DNA of 64,000 bases from Schizochytrium sp. CCTCC M209059 (lineage: Eukaryota > Sar > Bigyra > Thraustochytrida > Thraustochytriidae), in the NCBI GenBank assembly GCA_000818945.1, contig KN805416.1, forward strand, positions 225,528 to 289,527. The letters run 5' to 3'. Of the stretch, positions 1 through 10,723 are shown in pieces. Position numbers and translations under genes: made by a program. The notes under the pieces were generated by a model. The model had not been told where the DNA came from, made no database searches, and saw only the letters and a program-made list of their open reading frames with translations. Every line of letters starts with the position of its first letter. The first letter of the stretch is position 1.

Positions 1-2562
1 GCTCGAGGGGCTGAATTTTGGCATGCTCTTTTTGCGATGCTTGTGCCCTGATGCTCCATGACCTGACAAAGCCTCTTTGCCGGCTTCTTGGCCGAGTGCG
101 CCGTTGACGGCAGCCTGCGTGCTGCCGCCTTCGGGACTTACCTCGACTGGAGCGCTCGGAAGCGGGCCAGATTTGCGTTTCCATGGCAACCTCGATACGC
201 CCGCCCGCCGGTAGCTGTCCAGCTTGAGCTTGCTGCTGACGCTGCTCGCGGAAGAAGCGATGCTTGTGGAGGCAGTTGTGACGACGGAGGGCGGAGGTGG
301 CGGTGGAAGAGTCGTCGACACGCACTCTGAAACAACAGATGAGGATGGGGTCGACGGTTTGGCGTCTCCGAAAGAGTAACTTCGCTGGCGACGCACTCGA
401 TTGCGCGGGGCCGCCTCACTTTCGCAACGCTGCATAAGGTCCATCTCGGAGACGGTCCCATTGGCGGTCCTTGCGTCGAGAGCTGGCGCAGGAGTCTTAA
501 TAGAGGCGACGAGGGGTGGCTCAGGTGGCGGTGGGGTCGTGAAAAGCGACGAGCCCTGAAGAATGTTTATGCGGCGCAAGGAGCCCTGCGCGAGAAGTAG
601 CGGTCCGCGCAAGGCTGAGCTTGTGTCGTCACTTGACTTTGATGCTTGACGCCCGTGCGAGGGAGACCCATTCTCGAGTACTGCAGCACCGGATGCAGCG
701 TTTGACACCGACTTAAGAAACCAAGAGTGCGCGTAAAGTCTCGAGATGAGACCTGCCGGCGTCCATGGGCGAAGCTTGGCCCACACTTGAGCCTTGCGGT
801 GTTGAAACATGAGATGCGAGATGACCTCGCGCTCGGCGAGCTCCTTTGTGAGTTCATTGATATTGAAGCGGCCTTCGCAGAGCTCAAAGTTGACCGATAC
901 GGACTCAAAGTCGATGTAAGGCACGTCTACCACGGCAATGCAGCGAAAATCGGGCACCTTTCGCAAAGGAAGACTTTGCGGCCGCCACATGATGATCCGG
1001 GCGAGCGCGCCGAGACGAACAGATACGATGAAGTCGAGTCGCCCGACGTAGATGAACCACTTGTGCGGAAAGCGAGGAGGATTTGCGAAACCAGCGTCCG
1101 TGGTGGAGATGCGAAGGCTCAGGTGGCCTTTGTGGATCCACGGTACAACGGAAAGCGTTCCCAAGTGAAGAGGGTACCCAAAGAGGGCAAATCGCGTAAT
1201 AGCCTGAGACACGATCCAGCCCACGGCATAAGGGGCTTTAAGCCACACAAAGCCCGCCAGAGCGCACGAAAGCGCTAGCCACGCAAGGCGCGATGCAGCA
1301 TAAGGGGTCACGATGAAGGACACGAGGACCACGGCAATCGTAGCCGCCCCCGCGCGGCGCAAAAGCTTGAACTCGTCCTCGGCATCAACAGTGTGCCATG
1401 CTGATTGCGGGGCGCTGTGTGTCTTGCGCTGCATTTCAGAGCCAATAACGTTGCGCCGACTGTGGCCCTCTTCAAGAGCCTCGTCTTCTTCATCTTCATC
1501 GTCTTCTTCATCTTCATCGTCGTCATCATCGTCGTCATCGTCGTCGTCATTGTCAAGGTCCTCTTCGCCTTCCTCGCCTCGGAGATCATTCGTGGCATCT
1601 CCGGGGCAGGCAGGGTCATCGCCTTCGTCGTCGACAATCTTGGCACCCTTTCTCTCAGCTTCGTCTTTTCTTTCAAGCTCACTGTCTTTGTTTGACGGCG
1701 GCCCTTGGCCCTTGGCTTTGGTTTCAACTTTCGACCCGCCATTGGTTGGGTCAGAGGCAGGTAAAGAAGGTCCGAAGGCACCCTGCAGCCTTGGACGAGC
1801 CTGGCCATTGGAGCCTTGCGCGCCGCGCCCATTTCCATTCACTAGAGCTGAGGCGGCGGTCGCATGGGTTTCGTCGAGGGCCTCGAGGTTGTCAAGTCTA
1901 AAGTACTGTCGATTTTTGTCGAGGTCACTTGGCAAAGCGGGCAACATGTCACGAACGCTGTCTCCATTACCCTCTTCGTAGAAACACAAGATCTTGCTCT
2001 CGTCATGGGTCTCGTCGAGGCGTGGGCTCGGCGGTTCAGATTCGGAGACTTCGCTTGACGCCGGAGTTTGAGGCGAGTCTTGGTCCGTTTTAGGACGACG
2101 GCCGCGCTTGATGATACCATTAAATGTGGACGAGATCTTGGGAAAGCGTCGTGCTGGTGACTGCGCCCTTGTTGAGGATCTTCGTGAGTAGAGCCCCCAC
2201 GACCGCCCGGACTCGGGTTCCGTTGCGTCTGTCTCATCCAGGGGAGGTGCGCTGAGCATCAAGCCGTTTGCAAAGCTTTCGTCGGGTGAATCTGACGTGC
2301 GATGGAGATAGCGGAAGGAGGTCTGCTCCCCTTGATAGTTGTCTGCGCCAAGCGAGGTCATGGGCTCGCTGGCAGGCGTCGAAGCCTCGGGGTTCTGCGG
2401 CACGAGTTCAGGTTCGCCGGCGAGAAGCGGCGTCGGGGTGGTCGCGATGGCATCTTTGATGTGCTGCTGCAGCGTCAGCGATCGCGGTGCGTACCTCCTG
2501 TGCAGATGGATGTTCCCGTCCGAGGCCACAGAGTCCAAGGAGTGGAGTCTGTTGCGCTGCAT
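1..2562 (-). CDS. Large two-TM protein of unknown function, C-terminus cut by window edge
   Basis: I translated the minus strand by hand: one frame stays open from an ATG at 2562 (in-frame TGA just upstream, MQRNRLHSLDSV start) to base 1, giving 854 residues with no stop. The N-terminal 320 residues are Ser/Pro/Asp-rich and look disordered. About residues 328-362 are almost entirely Asp/Glu. Residues 406-452 form a hydrophobic hairpin, probably two membrane helices around R425. Residues 455-590 are a beta-looking domain with a G-x-L-S-[LV]-x pattern followed by an N-x-N-E-L segment. Its layout recalls AsmA/DUF748-like lipid-transfer modules, but that is only a weak impression. The tail holds poly-Pro stretches (about 675-685 and 753-760) and many Ser. 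A GTAAGT at 141 (minus strand) could be a splice donor, so the last about 47 residues may be intronic. Function unknown. Confidence 0.8.
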   Translation of the reverse strand, partial: MQRNRLHSLDSVASDGNIHLHRRYAPRSLTLQQHIKDAIATTPTPLLAGEPELVPQNPEASTPASEPMTSLGADNYQGEQTSFRYLHRTSDSPDESFANGLMLSAPPLDETDATEPESGRSWGLYSRRSSTRAQSPARRFPKISSTFNGIIKRGRRPKTDQDSPQTPASSEVSESEPPSPRLDETHDESKILCFYEEGNGDSVRDMLPALPSDLDKNRQYFRLDNLEALDETHATAASALVNGNGRGAQGSNGQARPRLQGAFGPSLPASDPTNGGSKVETKAKGQGPPSNKDSELERKDEAERKGAKIVDDEGDDPACPGDATNDLRGEEGEEDLDNDDDDDDDDDDDEDEEDDEDEEDEALEEGHSRRNVIGSEMQRKTHSAPQSAWHTVDAEDEFKLLRRAGAATIAVVLVSFIVTPYAASRLAWLALSCALAGFVWLKAPYAVGWIVSQAITRFALFGYPLHLGTLSVVPWIHKGHLSLRISTTDAGFANPPRFPHKWFIYVGRLDFIVSVRLGALARIIMWRPQSLPLRKVPDFRCIAVVDVPYIDFESVSVNFELCEGRFNINELTKELAEREVISHLMFQHRKAQVWAKLRPWTPAGLISRLYAHSWFLKSVSNAASGAAVLENGSPSHGRQASKSSDDTSSALRGPLLLAQGSLRRINILQGSSLFTTPPPPEPPLVASIKTPAPALDARTANGTVSEMDLMQRCESEAAPRNRVRRQRSYSFGDAKPSTPSSSVVSECVSTTLPPPPPPSVVTTASTSIASSASSVSSKLKLDSYRRAGVSRLPWKRKSGPLPSAPVEVSPEGGSTQAAVNGALGQEAGKEALSGHGASGHKHRKKSMPKFSPSS

Positions 2563-4617
2563 CCTGGTCGCTCACGTCGCTCCTGCTGGCGCCGGGTCGC
2601 GCCATGCACGAGTCGTGTCGGCCGGACCTGGGCGGCAGCGCAGCGCAGAGGAGGGGAGAGGGTTCGCGGTCGCCAGCCGGGCTGCTCCGCGAGGCCGCCG
2701 CCGCGGACCTGCTGGCTCCGAGGGCGAGGGCGACGAGGGCGACGAGGGCGACGAGGGCGACGAGGACGGGATGGACGGACGACTGCCTACTCCGTCTGGC
2801 CGGATGGCGCCGCGCCTCCCTCCGTTCCCGCCGTGGCGCGCCTCCCTCCCTCCGCTGGCCGCGCGCGATCTCGGGCCTGGCTCTGCGCTGCGCTGCGCGG
2901 AGAGGGCGGCGCTGCGCGGCGCGAGGCGCGCTGCTCTGTGCGCGGAGAGGGCGGGGGCCGCGCCGAGGCCGAGGCTCGCGAATGGATTCTGCAGGCAGAG
3001 AGAGACGGCGGGAGAAGGAAGGAAGGCGCAAGGAAGGGAGAACAAGAGCGACGAGATGAGGCGAGATGAGACGAGACGAGATGAGATGAGGTGAGTGAGG
3101 TCAGGTCAGGTCAGATCAGATCAGAGCAAAGATGAGGTGAAACGAGGGAGTGAAGTGAGTGCACACGCACGAGCCTGGATAGGATAGATAGATAGTCTCA
3201 TCGCCTCTGCCGACTCCGATCGACGGACGGAAGTGATGAGCGCGGATCTGTCTGTGGCCATGGTGGCTGACCGGAATGGAGGGAGCCTCACGCAGGAGAG
3301 GCAGAGCACGCAGCTGAGCTCAGGACAGAGGGAGGGACTCGGAGAGGCTCGCTGTTCCGGCTGGGCGGCCACCATGAAGACCGGCTGGCAGGGCGCCGGG
3401 AAGGAGGACGGCATGCCGCCGAGGACGGCATGCCGCCGAGGATGGAGGCGAGCGGCAGGGCAGACTCGACGGATGAAGGAAGGAAGGGAGGGAGGAACGG
3501 TGATGGAGGACTGACTGCCTGCCTTGCCTGCCTGGCTGGGGAGGAGGAGGCAAGCAGGACCGCAATGGCGAAACAAGAAGCAAGGAAACCGAAGCAAGCA
3601 AAAGCAACCGCCTGGGACAACAGAAGAGGAGAGGAGGAAGGAGAGGAGAGGAGAGGAGAGGAGAGGAGAGGAGAGGAGAGGAAAAGAGGAGAGGGCGCAG
3701 TCATGTCAGCAGCAGTCAGCTCGGCTTTGCGGCAGCAGCAGCGGCAGCAGAAAGCGGAGGAGAGGGCGCAGGCCCGTCCGCAGAGCTGAACGAGGGCGGC
3801 TAGGGCCAGGTCAAGATGGCTGTGAGTGGCCTTGGCTTGGCTTTGGCTGGCCTTGGCTTGACCTCGGCTGGCCCTCGTCGACCTTGCTTGCTGCCACAGC
3901 CACTGCTGCTGTTGCTGCTGCTGCTGGCCTCATCTGCTGCTGGCGGGCGAGCCTCCGATGGATGGATGAATGAGCGAGCCTTGTTTGTGACATGGATAGA
4001 TAGATGGATGGATGGATGGATGCTTGGATGCTTGGAGGGAGGCGAGGTGCGGTCCATGGAAAACGCAAAGCACACGCCGACGGAGCGAGTATACTCGGGA
4101 TCCCGATCTGCGCGCACATGGGCACGCGTGTATAGGGGGGGGGGGATTGAAGAGAAGAGACAAGACAGCAAGCGAGAGACATGCAGATTGAGCGGTCGAG
4201 GATGTCTTGTCTCCGAACTGGCAGCCTGGCTGATGGACGGACAAGTCAGGTTCGCTCGCCTGTCCCCGTCTCTGTCTCTGTCTGTTTCTCTCTCCGTCTC
4301 TATCTCTCCCCGCCCCCCTTGTGAAAAGGGGTTCTCGGTTCTCATGAGACCGTGTGGCACGCACGCACTGTCATGTCAGTCTGCAACGGCACTCTGCTCG
4401 AGAATAAGGGACTGACTCGCTCGGCCCACCCACCCCGCCCTACCCGACCAAGAACTCAACATCGAGCAAAGCAAACGGGCACTGGAAACGCGCGCAAGGT
4501 AGAAGAAGGCAGGCGCGCGCGACGCACACACGCACGTCAGGTCAAGAGGCTGCAGAGCTAGCTAGCTAGGGCTCAAGTCCAAAGGGGTGAAAAAAACATT
4601 CGACGACAAGGTGCAGG
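2563..4617. other. Divergent intergenic region rich in simple repeats
   Basis: About 2 kb between two divergently transcribed genes. It holds GGGCGACGA repeats (about 2725-2768), GATGA/GGTCA runs (3040-3130), a pentameric GAGAG(G) tract (about 3636-3690), GGATGGAT repeats (3957-4025), a 10-G run near 4134 and CAAGGCC-type repeats. The open frames here are low-complexity and conflict between strands. I see no supportable gene; it is probably 5' UTR and promoter for both neighbours. Confidence 0.6.
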
Positions 4618-5523
4618 ATGGGCAACAAACCTGGCCATCCCAAACATCCCAAAGCCAAGGCCCAAGCCAAGGCCCAAGCCAAGGACCAAGGAGGTGCTTC
4701 GGACGCAGCTCTGCCCAATGCAGACAAGCACGAGCTTGATAATGCTGCCGCGGACAAAAACGTTCCCGGTCGCAAATTTAAAAAGGGATCCATCGTGCCA
4801 GAAAACGCTGCGGATCAACAACAGCAACACTTCGCACCTGGAGCAGCGCGAGCAGCAGGAGAAGACGAGGGAAGTCCGAATGTCGGCCCGACTGAAAGCA
4901 CTTCTAACAACGCAATGTCATCCGGAAACGGCGAAAACGTTTCAACACCACGGACATCCACGCCAACAAAACCGAGTTCGCCTCGAGGAAATGTACCAAC
5001 AGAAAATACGAGCCATTCATCTGCACAAAATTCGCCGCATCCGTCGCCACGCGATGCAGAAAAGTCTTCTATGGTCGATAGCGCGAAAGCCTTTGACAAT
5101 TTCATGGTAGCCTACGTCGACCGCCCAGGGCAACCTCGAAAACCATTACAAGGCGAGGCCATCCGCGATCTTCCGAACCTGCCGCTTGGTCTTCTATTAG
5201 AATCCTTTCTCACCCAAGGAGGGAACGCGCTTCCCGACGCACTGACCGTTGAATCCTTCACGAGCGCTCAAACCGCTTCGCGTGCTCTCGACACCCCTGA
5301 ACAAATGCTTGCTTTCATATTTGACACTCTTGCGCAGATGTACCCAACAAAAGACAAGGACGGCATCGATCTTGAAAAGGCAGCCGCATGCGTACTCGGC
5401 AAATCTGAAAAGAGACTGAAGGCCGACGAAGAGGATACTGTCGTATCAGAGACGAAGCACTTACTTTTGCACGACAAGTCAGCGTTCATCCAACATTTTC
5501 GCAATGTTGTCGCGCTGCCATAA
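4618..5523 (+). CDS. Hypothetical protein, 301 aa
   Basis: This is a single-exon frame starting MGNKPGHPKH at a clear ATG. Residues 1-35 are a Lys/Ala/Gln-rich basic segment with AKAQ repeats. Residues 35-155 are Ser/Thr/Pro/Asn-rich and probably disordered. Residues 160-301 look folded and helical, with alternating hydrophobics. Gly2 with a small residue at position 6 loosely fits the N-myristoylation pattern. I recognise no family, TM segment or catalytic motif. The reading frame is long, balanced in composition and free of low-complexity repeats in its C-terminal half, which is why I treat it as real. Confidence 0.7.
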   Translation: MGNKPGHPKHPKAKAQAKAQAKDQGGASDAALPNADKHELDNAAADKNVPGRKFKKGSIVPENAADQQQQHFAPGAARAAGEDEGSPNVGPTESTSNNAMSSGNGENVSTPRTSTPTKPSSPRGNVPTENTSHSSAQNSPHPSPRDAEKSSMVDSAKAFDNFMVAYVDRPGQPRKPLQGEAIRDLPNLPLGLLLESFLTQGGNALPDALTVESFTSAQTASRALDTPEQMLAFIFDTLAQMYPTKDKDGIDLEKAAACVLGKSEKRLKADEEDTVVSETKHLLLHDKSAFIQHFRNVVALP

Positions 5524-7675
5524 GATTGCGTCTGTCGTATTAATCAATGTAATGTAATCTCTACGCTCACCTAGATGAGAAGTATATGACAGCAACACCC
5601 ACCACTTAATGCTCGAAGTTCTTTTTTCTTGCTCTTGCTAAGACACCGTGGTGTCAAGATTGGTAACGAACGAGTCAAACAGACGCCAATACGATTGCGA
5701 TGTGAAACAGAAAGATCATCTTCCAAATGATACCTTGCATGAACTTGGAAAAAAATACTTATGAGATTCTATGTGCCATTTCTTCACGCATCTGACGCGG
5801 ATTGTGGGTTTCTTGCCTCGATGAAAGATCAGAGCATTCACGCTGCGTCCCAGATCTCCAGCTCTTGCGCATCGTTCGTAGTATTGGCGCGCAAACCTTT
5901 TCCGCTTGCCGTGCGCGCACTCTTCGTCGTTTTTTGGGCTACGTTCTCCTTGCTGCTATGCTTGCGAGCAGGGTTTGGTTGATTTTGTCGCCCGCAAAGA
6001 CCCTTTGGAAAAAAAGCTTGCGGCCTCCGGCTCTCTGGCGCGCACTGATGGGAGTAGTAAGCGCACGGAGTGGAGCGACTTGCGCGATTCTGGTTGGCTC
6101 CACGGAGCTGGCGGAGTAGATTGGATCATTATGACCTGTGCGTGTGGCATGCTCGGATTTTCTCGCATCTCTGTCGAAGCCTAAGAGTTCTGGGTTGGTG
6201 GCAGGCAGCTGCTTGGCTAATAATTGATAGGAGAAGGGCACGTCTGTTCTGTCTTGTCTCTAAGAATCCCATTTGAAGTAGCCAGGGATGAATCCTTTCT
6301 GCCGAAGACAGAAAGTAGGGTGAAGGAGATAAGCAAATAAATAGTCGATCGGGCTGTTTCCAACACGAAAATCGGCGATCTAGGCGTATCGTGGATAAAT
6401 AAATCTAAGCAGACAGAGAGAGATATCGTGCAAAAACTTTGACTGACACATCATCCTCGGAAGCCCTGTAAAACCAATTTCTCAGCATTCAAACCTCGCA
6501 AAAACATTCTTCCATAGCTTTTAAAGGCCCCAAAGCGACTTCGACTTATTTCCCGCCTCTCATCACGTAAATAAGGCTCGATTTTTTGAAATACGCTTTA
6601 AAGTCTTTTCCAAGTTTCAAATTTTTGTCAAATTATATTGTTTTTAGTATTTAAAAATACGAATAACATAAAATACTAATTATTAATGAGAAATTTTTTC
6701 CTGAAGTGAGGGGTTTTCTAATTTTGCCAAGATATACATTTTTATATTTTGATAAACATAAATTATCTTGTTATAATTTCAAGAATATTTTGCAATTTTT
6801 TGAAAATGTAGAGCGTGGTCTGAAGCGCAAAATTAAAAATGGGCTATTATTAGGCCTCTTCACTCTATCATAATAGGGCGGGGTGGTCGCAGCCAAATCT
6901 CCACCACCCTGCGGGCGGCCGCGACTTGAGCTGCGCCGGGCGGCTGACGGGGCTGGCCAGGCAGCGTGCGCGCGGGGGAGGCAGACTGCGCTTCTGCCTC
7001 TGCGCGCTCCCTGCCTTTCTCAGGCATCTCTCGGCTTTGCGGCGCACTCTGTGGAGCGGAGGAGATTTGCTAGATTTTTAGTCGGTCGAAGCGTCAACAC
7101 GTGAGCAACGCTCGTGGCGCGAGGTCGCGGAAGCGGGACAGCGACCTGGAAAACGAGGTCTAAGTGACGGAGGGAGGTGTCTCTGCGAATATCCTTACTT
7201 TAAGTTGATCCTTATCCCGAATCAAGGGAGTGCGTGAGTGGTCTCGAGGTCGTCGTCGTGGCGTCGTCCGCCCACACATCTTGTTGTGGCGTGACCGATA
7301 AGACGTGTAAAAAAAAAACCAAGGCTGGCCTGCGGCGCTGTCAAGGCCCCTGAGCAGAGGAAAGGCGCTACTGCATAGAAAGGGCTGAAGACTTTTCGTG
7401 TTAAACAGCATCAAACAAAGCAAAGGACACGTGTACATCTCAATCGTTCTGTGAAAGGATCGTGAGGCTCTTGCTCGTGCCGTTTTGGTTGACTCTCTTT
7501 CTTTCCTTCTTCTGTTCTTTCTGTTTGTAGAATCGATCGATCGTTTGGTCCGGGTGCTCGCTCTCCTCTACTTTTGGCTTATAGCCGAAGTGGGGCCAAT
7601 TTTTTTGGTGTGATCTCGCTTTTTTTTGTCTCCTCCACATTCTGCTCGTGCAAGGATTTTTTTGGTTCTAGAGCC
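5524..7675. other. Intergenic region with an AT-rich core
   Basis: No convincing gene on either strand. Bases about 6580-6860 are strikingly A+T-rich, with many TTTT/AAAA runs, against the otherwise GC-rich window. From 6880 the sequence turns sharply GC-rich again. Short open frames at 5761-6276 disagree between frames and look random. The final 200 bases are pyrimidine-rich (TTTCTTTCC, TCTTTTTTTT), as expected of a promoter or 5' leader for the next gene. Confidence 0.5.
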
Positions 7676-8152
7676 ATGGGTTGTGTTACTTCGACAGAGG
7701 ACGTCAAGGAAAGACATAATGTCGAGACGGAGGTTGGCGACGTCAAGTTCTATGGGCCGGCGCCATCGCAAAGCGCCCCCGCGTCAGCCCTCGTGCCGCT
7801 CCGATACGATGTAGGCAAGATGTCGTCCTCTTCTCGCCAGCATAGTGCAGCCAATGACAGTCGCATGCGGAGACCGCCATCATCATCAACCATTCCAACG
7901 GGTGGAGCTTCCGGCGCAAGTCGTGGGCATGCTCCCTCGACAGGCTCATCCTCGAATACGCCGCCCCCGATGCCCAAGACCCCGGGGCTCGTTCTCACGG
8001 GGGCTGAAGGTCCTGGCGTTGGCGGTATGCTTAGTCCCGGGGCGACCGCGCACCCTCCCCCCGGAAGCGACTTCCAAGACCGTGTTCAGAAGCAAGATAC
8101 GAGCTCTTCTTCGCGACCATCAACCAATTCTGAGATGGTGGCTCTTTCCTGA
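7676..8152 (+). CDS. Small Ser/Pro-rich protein with MGC lipidation-type N-terminus, 158 aa
   Basis: I chose the ATG at 7676 (GAGCCATGGG) over the upstream open frame, because what precedes it is a pyrimidine-rich leader that translates to a Phe/Ser run. The protein begins MGCVTSTEDVKE: Gly2 plus Cys3 and Ser6 is the classic pattern for N-myristoylation followed by palmitoylation, so membrane anchoring is likely (inference). The rest is Ser/Pro/Gly-rich and low in order, with a PPPMPKTPG stretch that could bind SH3 or WW domains. No enzymatic domain is seen. It could be a small membrane-tethered adaptor. Confidence 0.7.
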   Translation: MGCVTSTEDVKERHNVETEVGDVKFYGPAPSQSAPASALVPLRYDVGKMSSSSRQHSAANDSRMRRPPSSSTIPTGGASGASRGHAPSTGSSSNTPPPMPKTPGLVLTGAEGPGVGGMLSPGATAHPPPGSDFQDRVQKQDTSSSSRPSTNSEMVALS

Positions 8153-8198
8153 AGTACAGGGCCACGAGGAATAAACAGGAAACGTGTATGCGTGCCCC

Positions 8199-8233
<35 letters not shown>

Positions 8234-9011
8234 AGGCGAGAGGGTCGCGCGAGAACAATTTTGAACAAGTTCTCGAAAAGGAAAAGCAAAGTGGAAACGT
8301 CCGGGTGACCCCGCGCGCGCGGACGCTCTTCGATAGTATACACTCATTCTGTCCTTCCCAACGCGACAAGACCGTCGGCTTCTTTCTCTTGTTCAAGATC
8401 TCGACAAGAGGAGTAGCCTCTCGCAAGTCTAAGCGCAAGCTATGCCGCAGCGGAAAGAATATCAAAATAAAGAGCTCGCGCATGCAACTAGACGACGTGA
8501 GGCCGGTTGCTAGCGCTCTGGCCAGTGGGTACATCACCTTGGAATTGCAAAATTGTCTGACTGGCCGTCTGTTTGTCTGTTCACCACCGTCACGCGCCTC
8601 GTTCTGCTCGCATTCGATTTCTCATCTTATTGTAAAGTACAGCGCCACCAAAGCTCGAGATGTTAGCCAGTTTTTTTACGTTTGTCTTGTCGGTGATTCC
8701 ACCCTCTAAAATAAATTATCAAGGCTGTTTTTCTCATTCTCTCTCTTCTCTTGACAGCAAACCCTTTAGCGTGGTCCATGCATTGATTGGCATGCACGCG
8801 ACGTGTGCGTCTTCCGCAAAAAGAAAGAAAAAAACAAGAGAGGTCAGGTTTGTGTGGGCTGACAGCATGCGTGCATGGGAGCAAATGCTTTTCGCGGACT
8901 GAAAGCAAAGTCTTCGCGCAGACTGAAAGTAAAGTCTTTGCGCAGGCTAAATTGAAAGCACCGTTTCTACGCAGTCGGTGCGGCTGTCCGCCGATTCCCA
9001 AATTCCCTGAT
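8153..9011. other. Intergenic region with a short GA microsatellite
   Basis: A (CG)n stretch followed by a (GA)n run sits near 8198-8234, just after the end of the preceding gene. Short direct repeats (GACTGAAAG/CAAAGTCTT) occur near 8895-8945. No supportable gene. Confidence 0.45.
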
Positions 9012-9920
9012 TCACCACGCGGATTTTGCCTTTTTCCGTTTCTTGGAGAGCCCAAGCTTCATTTGCACGCCAGAGAACTTTTGTTCCTCTTTTGACGACT
9101 TTAGTTGCTCTTCCTGTTTCTGTACAACATTCGAGTTTGTCTCGGTTTGTCCAAGCCCTAAGACTGCTCCTTCTCCTTCTCCTTCTCCTTGAACTTCTTC
9201 TCCCTTTGGCTTTCGGTGGCCAGCCTCTTGCTTGACGTTTTCTATGTTTTCAAGGGCTGGGTTGCTGCTCTCTTCAACTAGATCGAACTGCACTTTGCCT
9301 GATGGGACGTGCCAGAAATAGTAGCGCCCGGTGGCCTCGTCCTTCAGGAGCTTCCATCCGCGCGGAAGCACGACGCCAAGTGTTTCGGAGGCGTCGGGTC
9401 CCTTGCCTTTGAGTGGTGGTCGCGTCATGGTGCATCCAGAACTCAAATGTCGAAAAACTTTGGCAGTCCTAGTTTCAGGCAAGGCCACCGACGATGTGGA
9501 CGGCGTCGTCGTCGAGTGGCTCGCATTTGTCTCGATCATGTCTTCGATGGTCCATCCGCGAGGGGGCTGGACGAAGCTGGCCGCTTGGCCGGAGGAAGAG
9601 GACGAAGACGAGGACGATGAGGTGTGTTGCTGACCTTGTGGTTGGTGATCCTGGTGTTGTTGGTTCTGGTGCTGTTGTTGCTGCTGCAGGTGGCGTCTTT
9701 CCTGTTGCTGCGCGGATTCCAAAATGAGTTTCTTCGCCTTGCGTTGGCGCACGAGCTCGAGAGTGTTGTCCTTGTCCTGCTCGCGCCGCAGGGTGTCGCG
9801 GGAGGCCTCGTTCCACGCCACGCCCCTCTCCGTGAGATGGGACTGCGCCTGTTTCCGGGCGCGCTCCGCGGCCTCCTGCTCCGCGCGCCAGTCCGGCTGC
9901 TGCCGCCGCCGGCCCGCCAT
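9012..9920 (-). CDS. WW-domain protein with basic C-terminus, 302 aa
   Basis: I place the start at the ATG at 9920 (MAGRRRQQPDWRAEQEAAER). The frame continues open upstream only because the (CTTT)n repeat has no stops. Residues 1-90 are a charged helical, coiled-coil-like stretch ending in a Gln/His run, followed by poly-Ser. A half-motif PPRGWTIEDMI lies near residue 120. A WW domain occupies about 183-215: LPRGWKLLKDEATGRYYFWH then PSGKVQF. The first Trp, the aromatic pair and the His are present, but the second signature Trp is Phe. The tail ends in a lysine-rich nuclear-localisation-like KKRKKAK. WW domains bind Pro-rich ligands; a nuclear or splicing-associated role is plausible but unproven. 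Confidence 0.75.
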   Translation of the reverse strand: MAGRRRQQPDWRAEQEAAERARKQAQSHLTERGVAWNEASRDTLRREQDKDNTLELVRQRKAKKLILESAQQQERRHLQQQQQHQNQQHQDHQPQGQQHTSSSSSSSSSSGQAASFVQPPRGWTIEDMIETNASHSTTTPSTSSVALPETRTAKVFRHLSSGCTMTRPPLKGKGPDASETLGVVLPRGWKLLKDEATGRYYFWHVPSGKVQFDLVEESSNPALENIENVKQEAGHRKPKGEEVQGEGEGEGAVLGLGQTETNSNVVQKQEEQLKSSKEEQKFSGVQMKLGLSKKRKKAKSAW

Positions 9921-9964
9921 TTCTTCCGGCCGAGGCCCGGATCCCCTCGCGCCAGCCGGCCTCC

Positions 9965-10580
<616 letters not shown>

Positions 10581-10600
10581 GCACGAGATGACGAGCCTCA

Positions 10601-10627
10601 GCAAGCAAGCAAGCAAGCAAGCAAGCA
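10601..10627. repeat. (GCAA)n tract
   Basis: About six copies of GCAA just 3' of the CTTT tract, in the 5' flank of the ferredoxin gene. Confidence 0.9.
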
Positions 10628-10723
10628 GACCCCGACCGCGCGGAGAGAGCGCGAGCAGACCCGCGTGCAGCAGCGCTCCGGGCCAGGCAGCCGGGCAGCC
10701 AGGCAGCAGAGAGCAGGGCCGCG

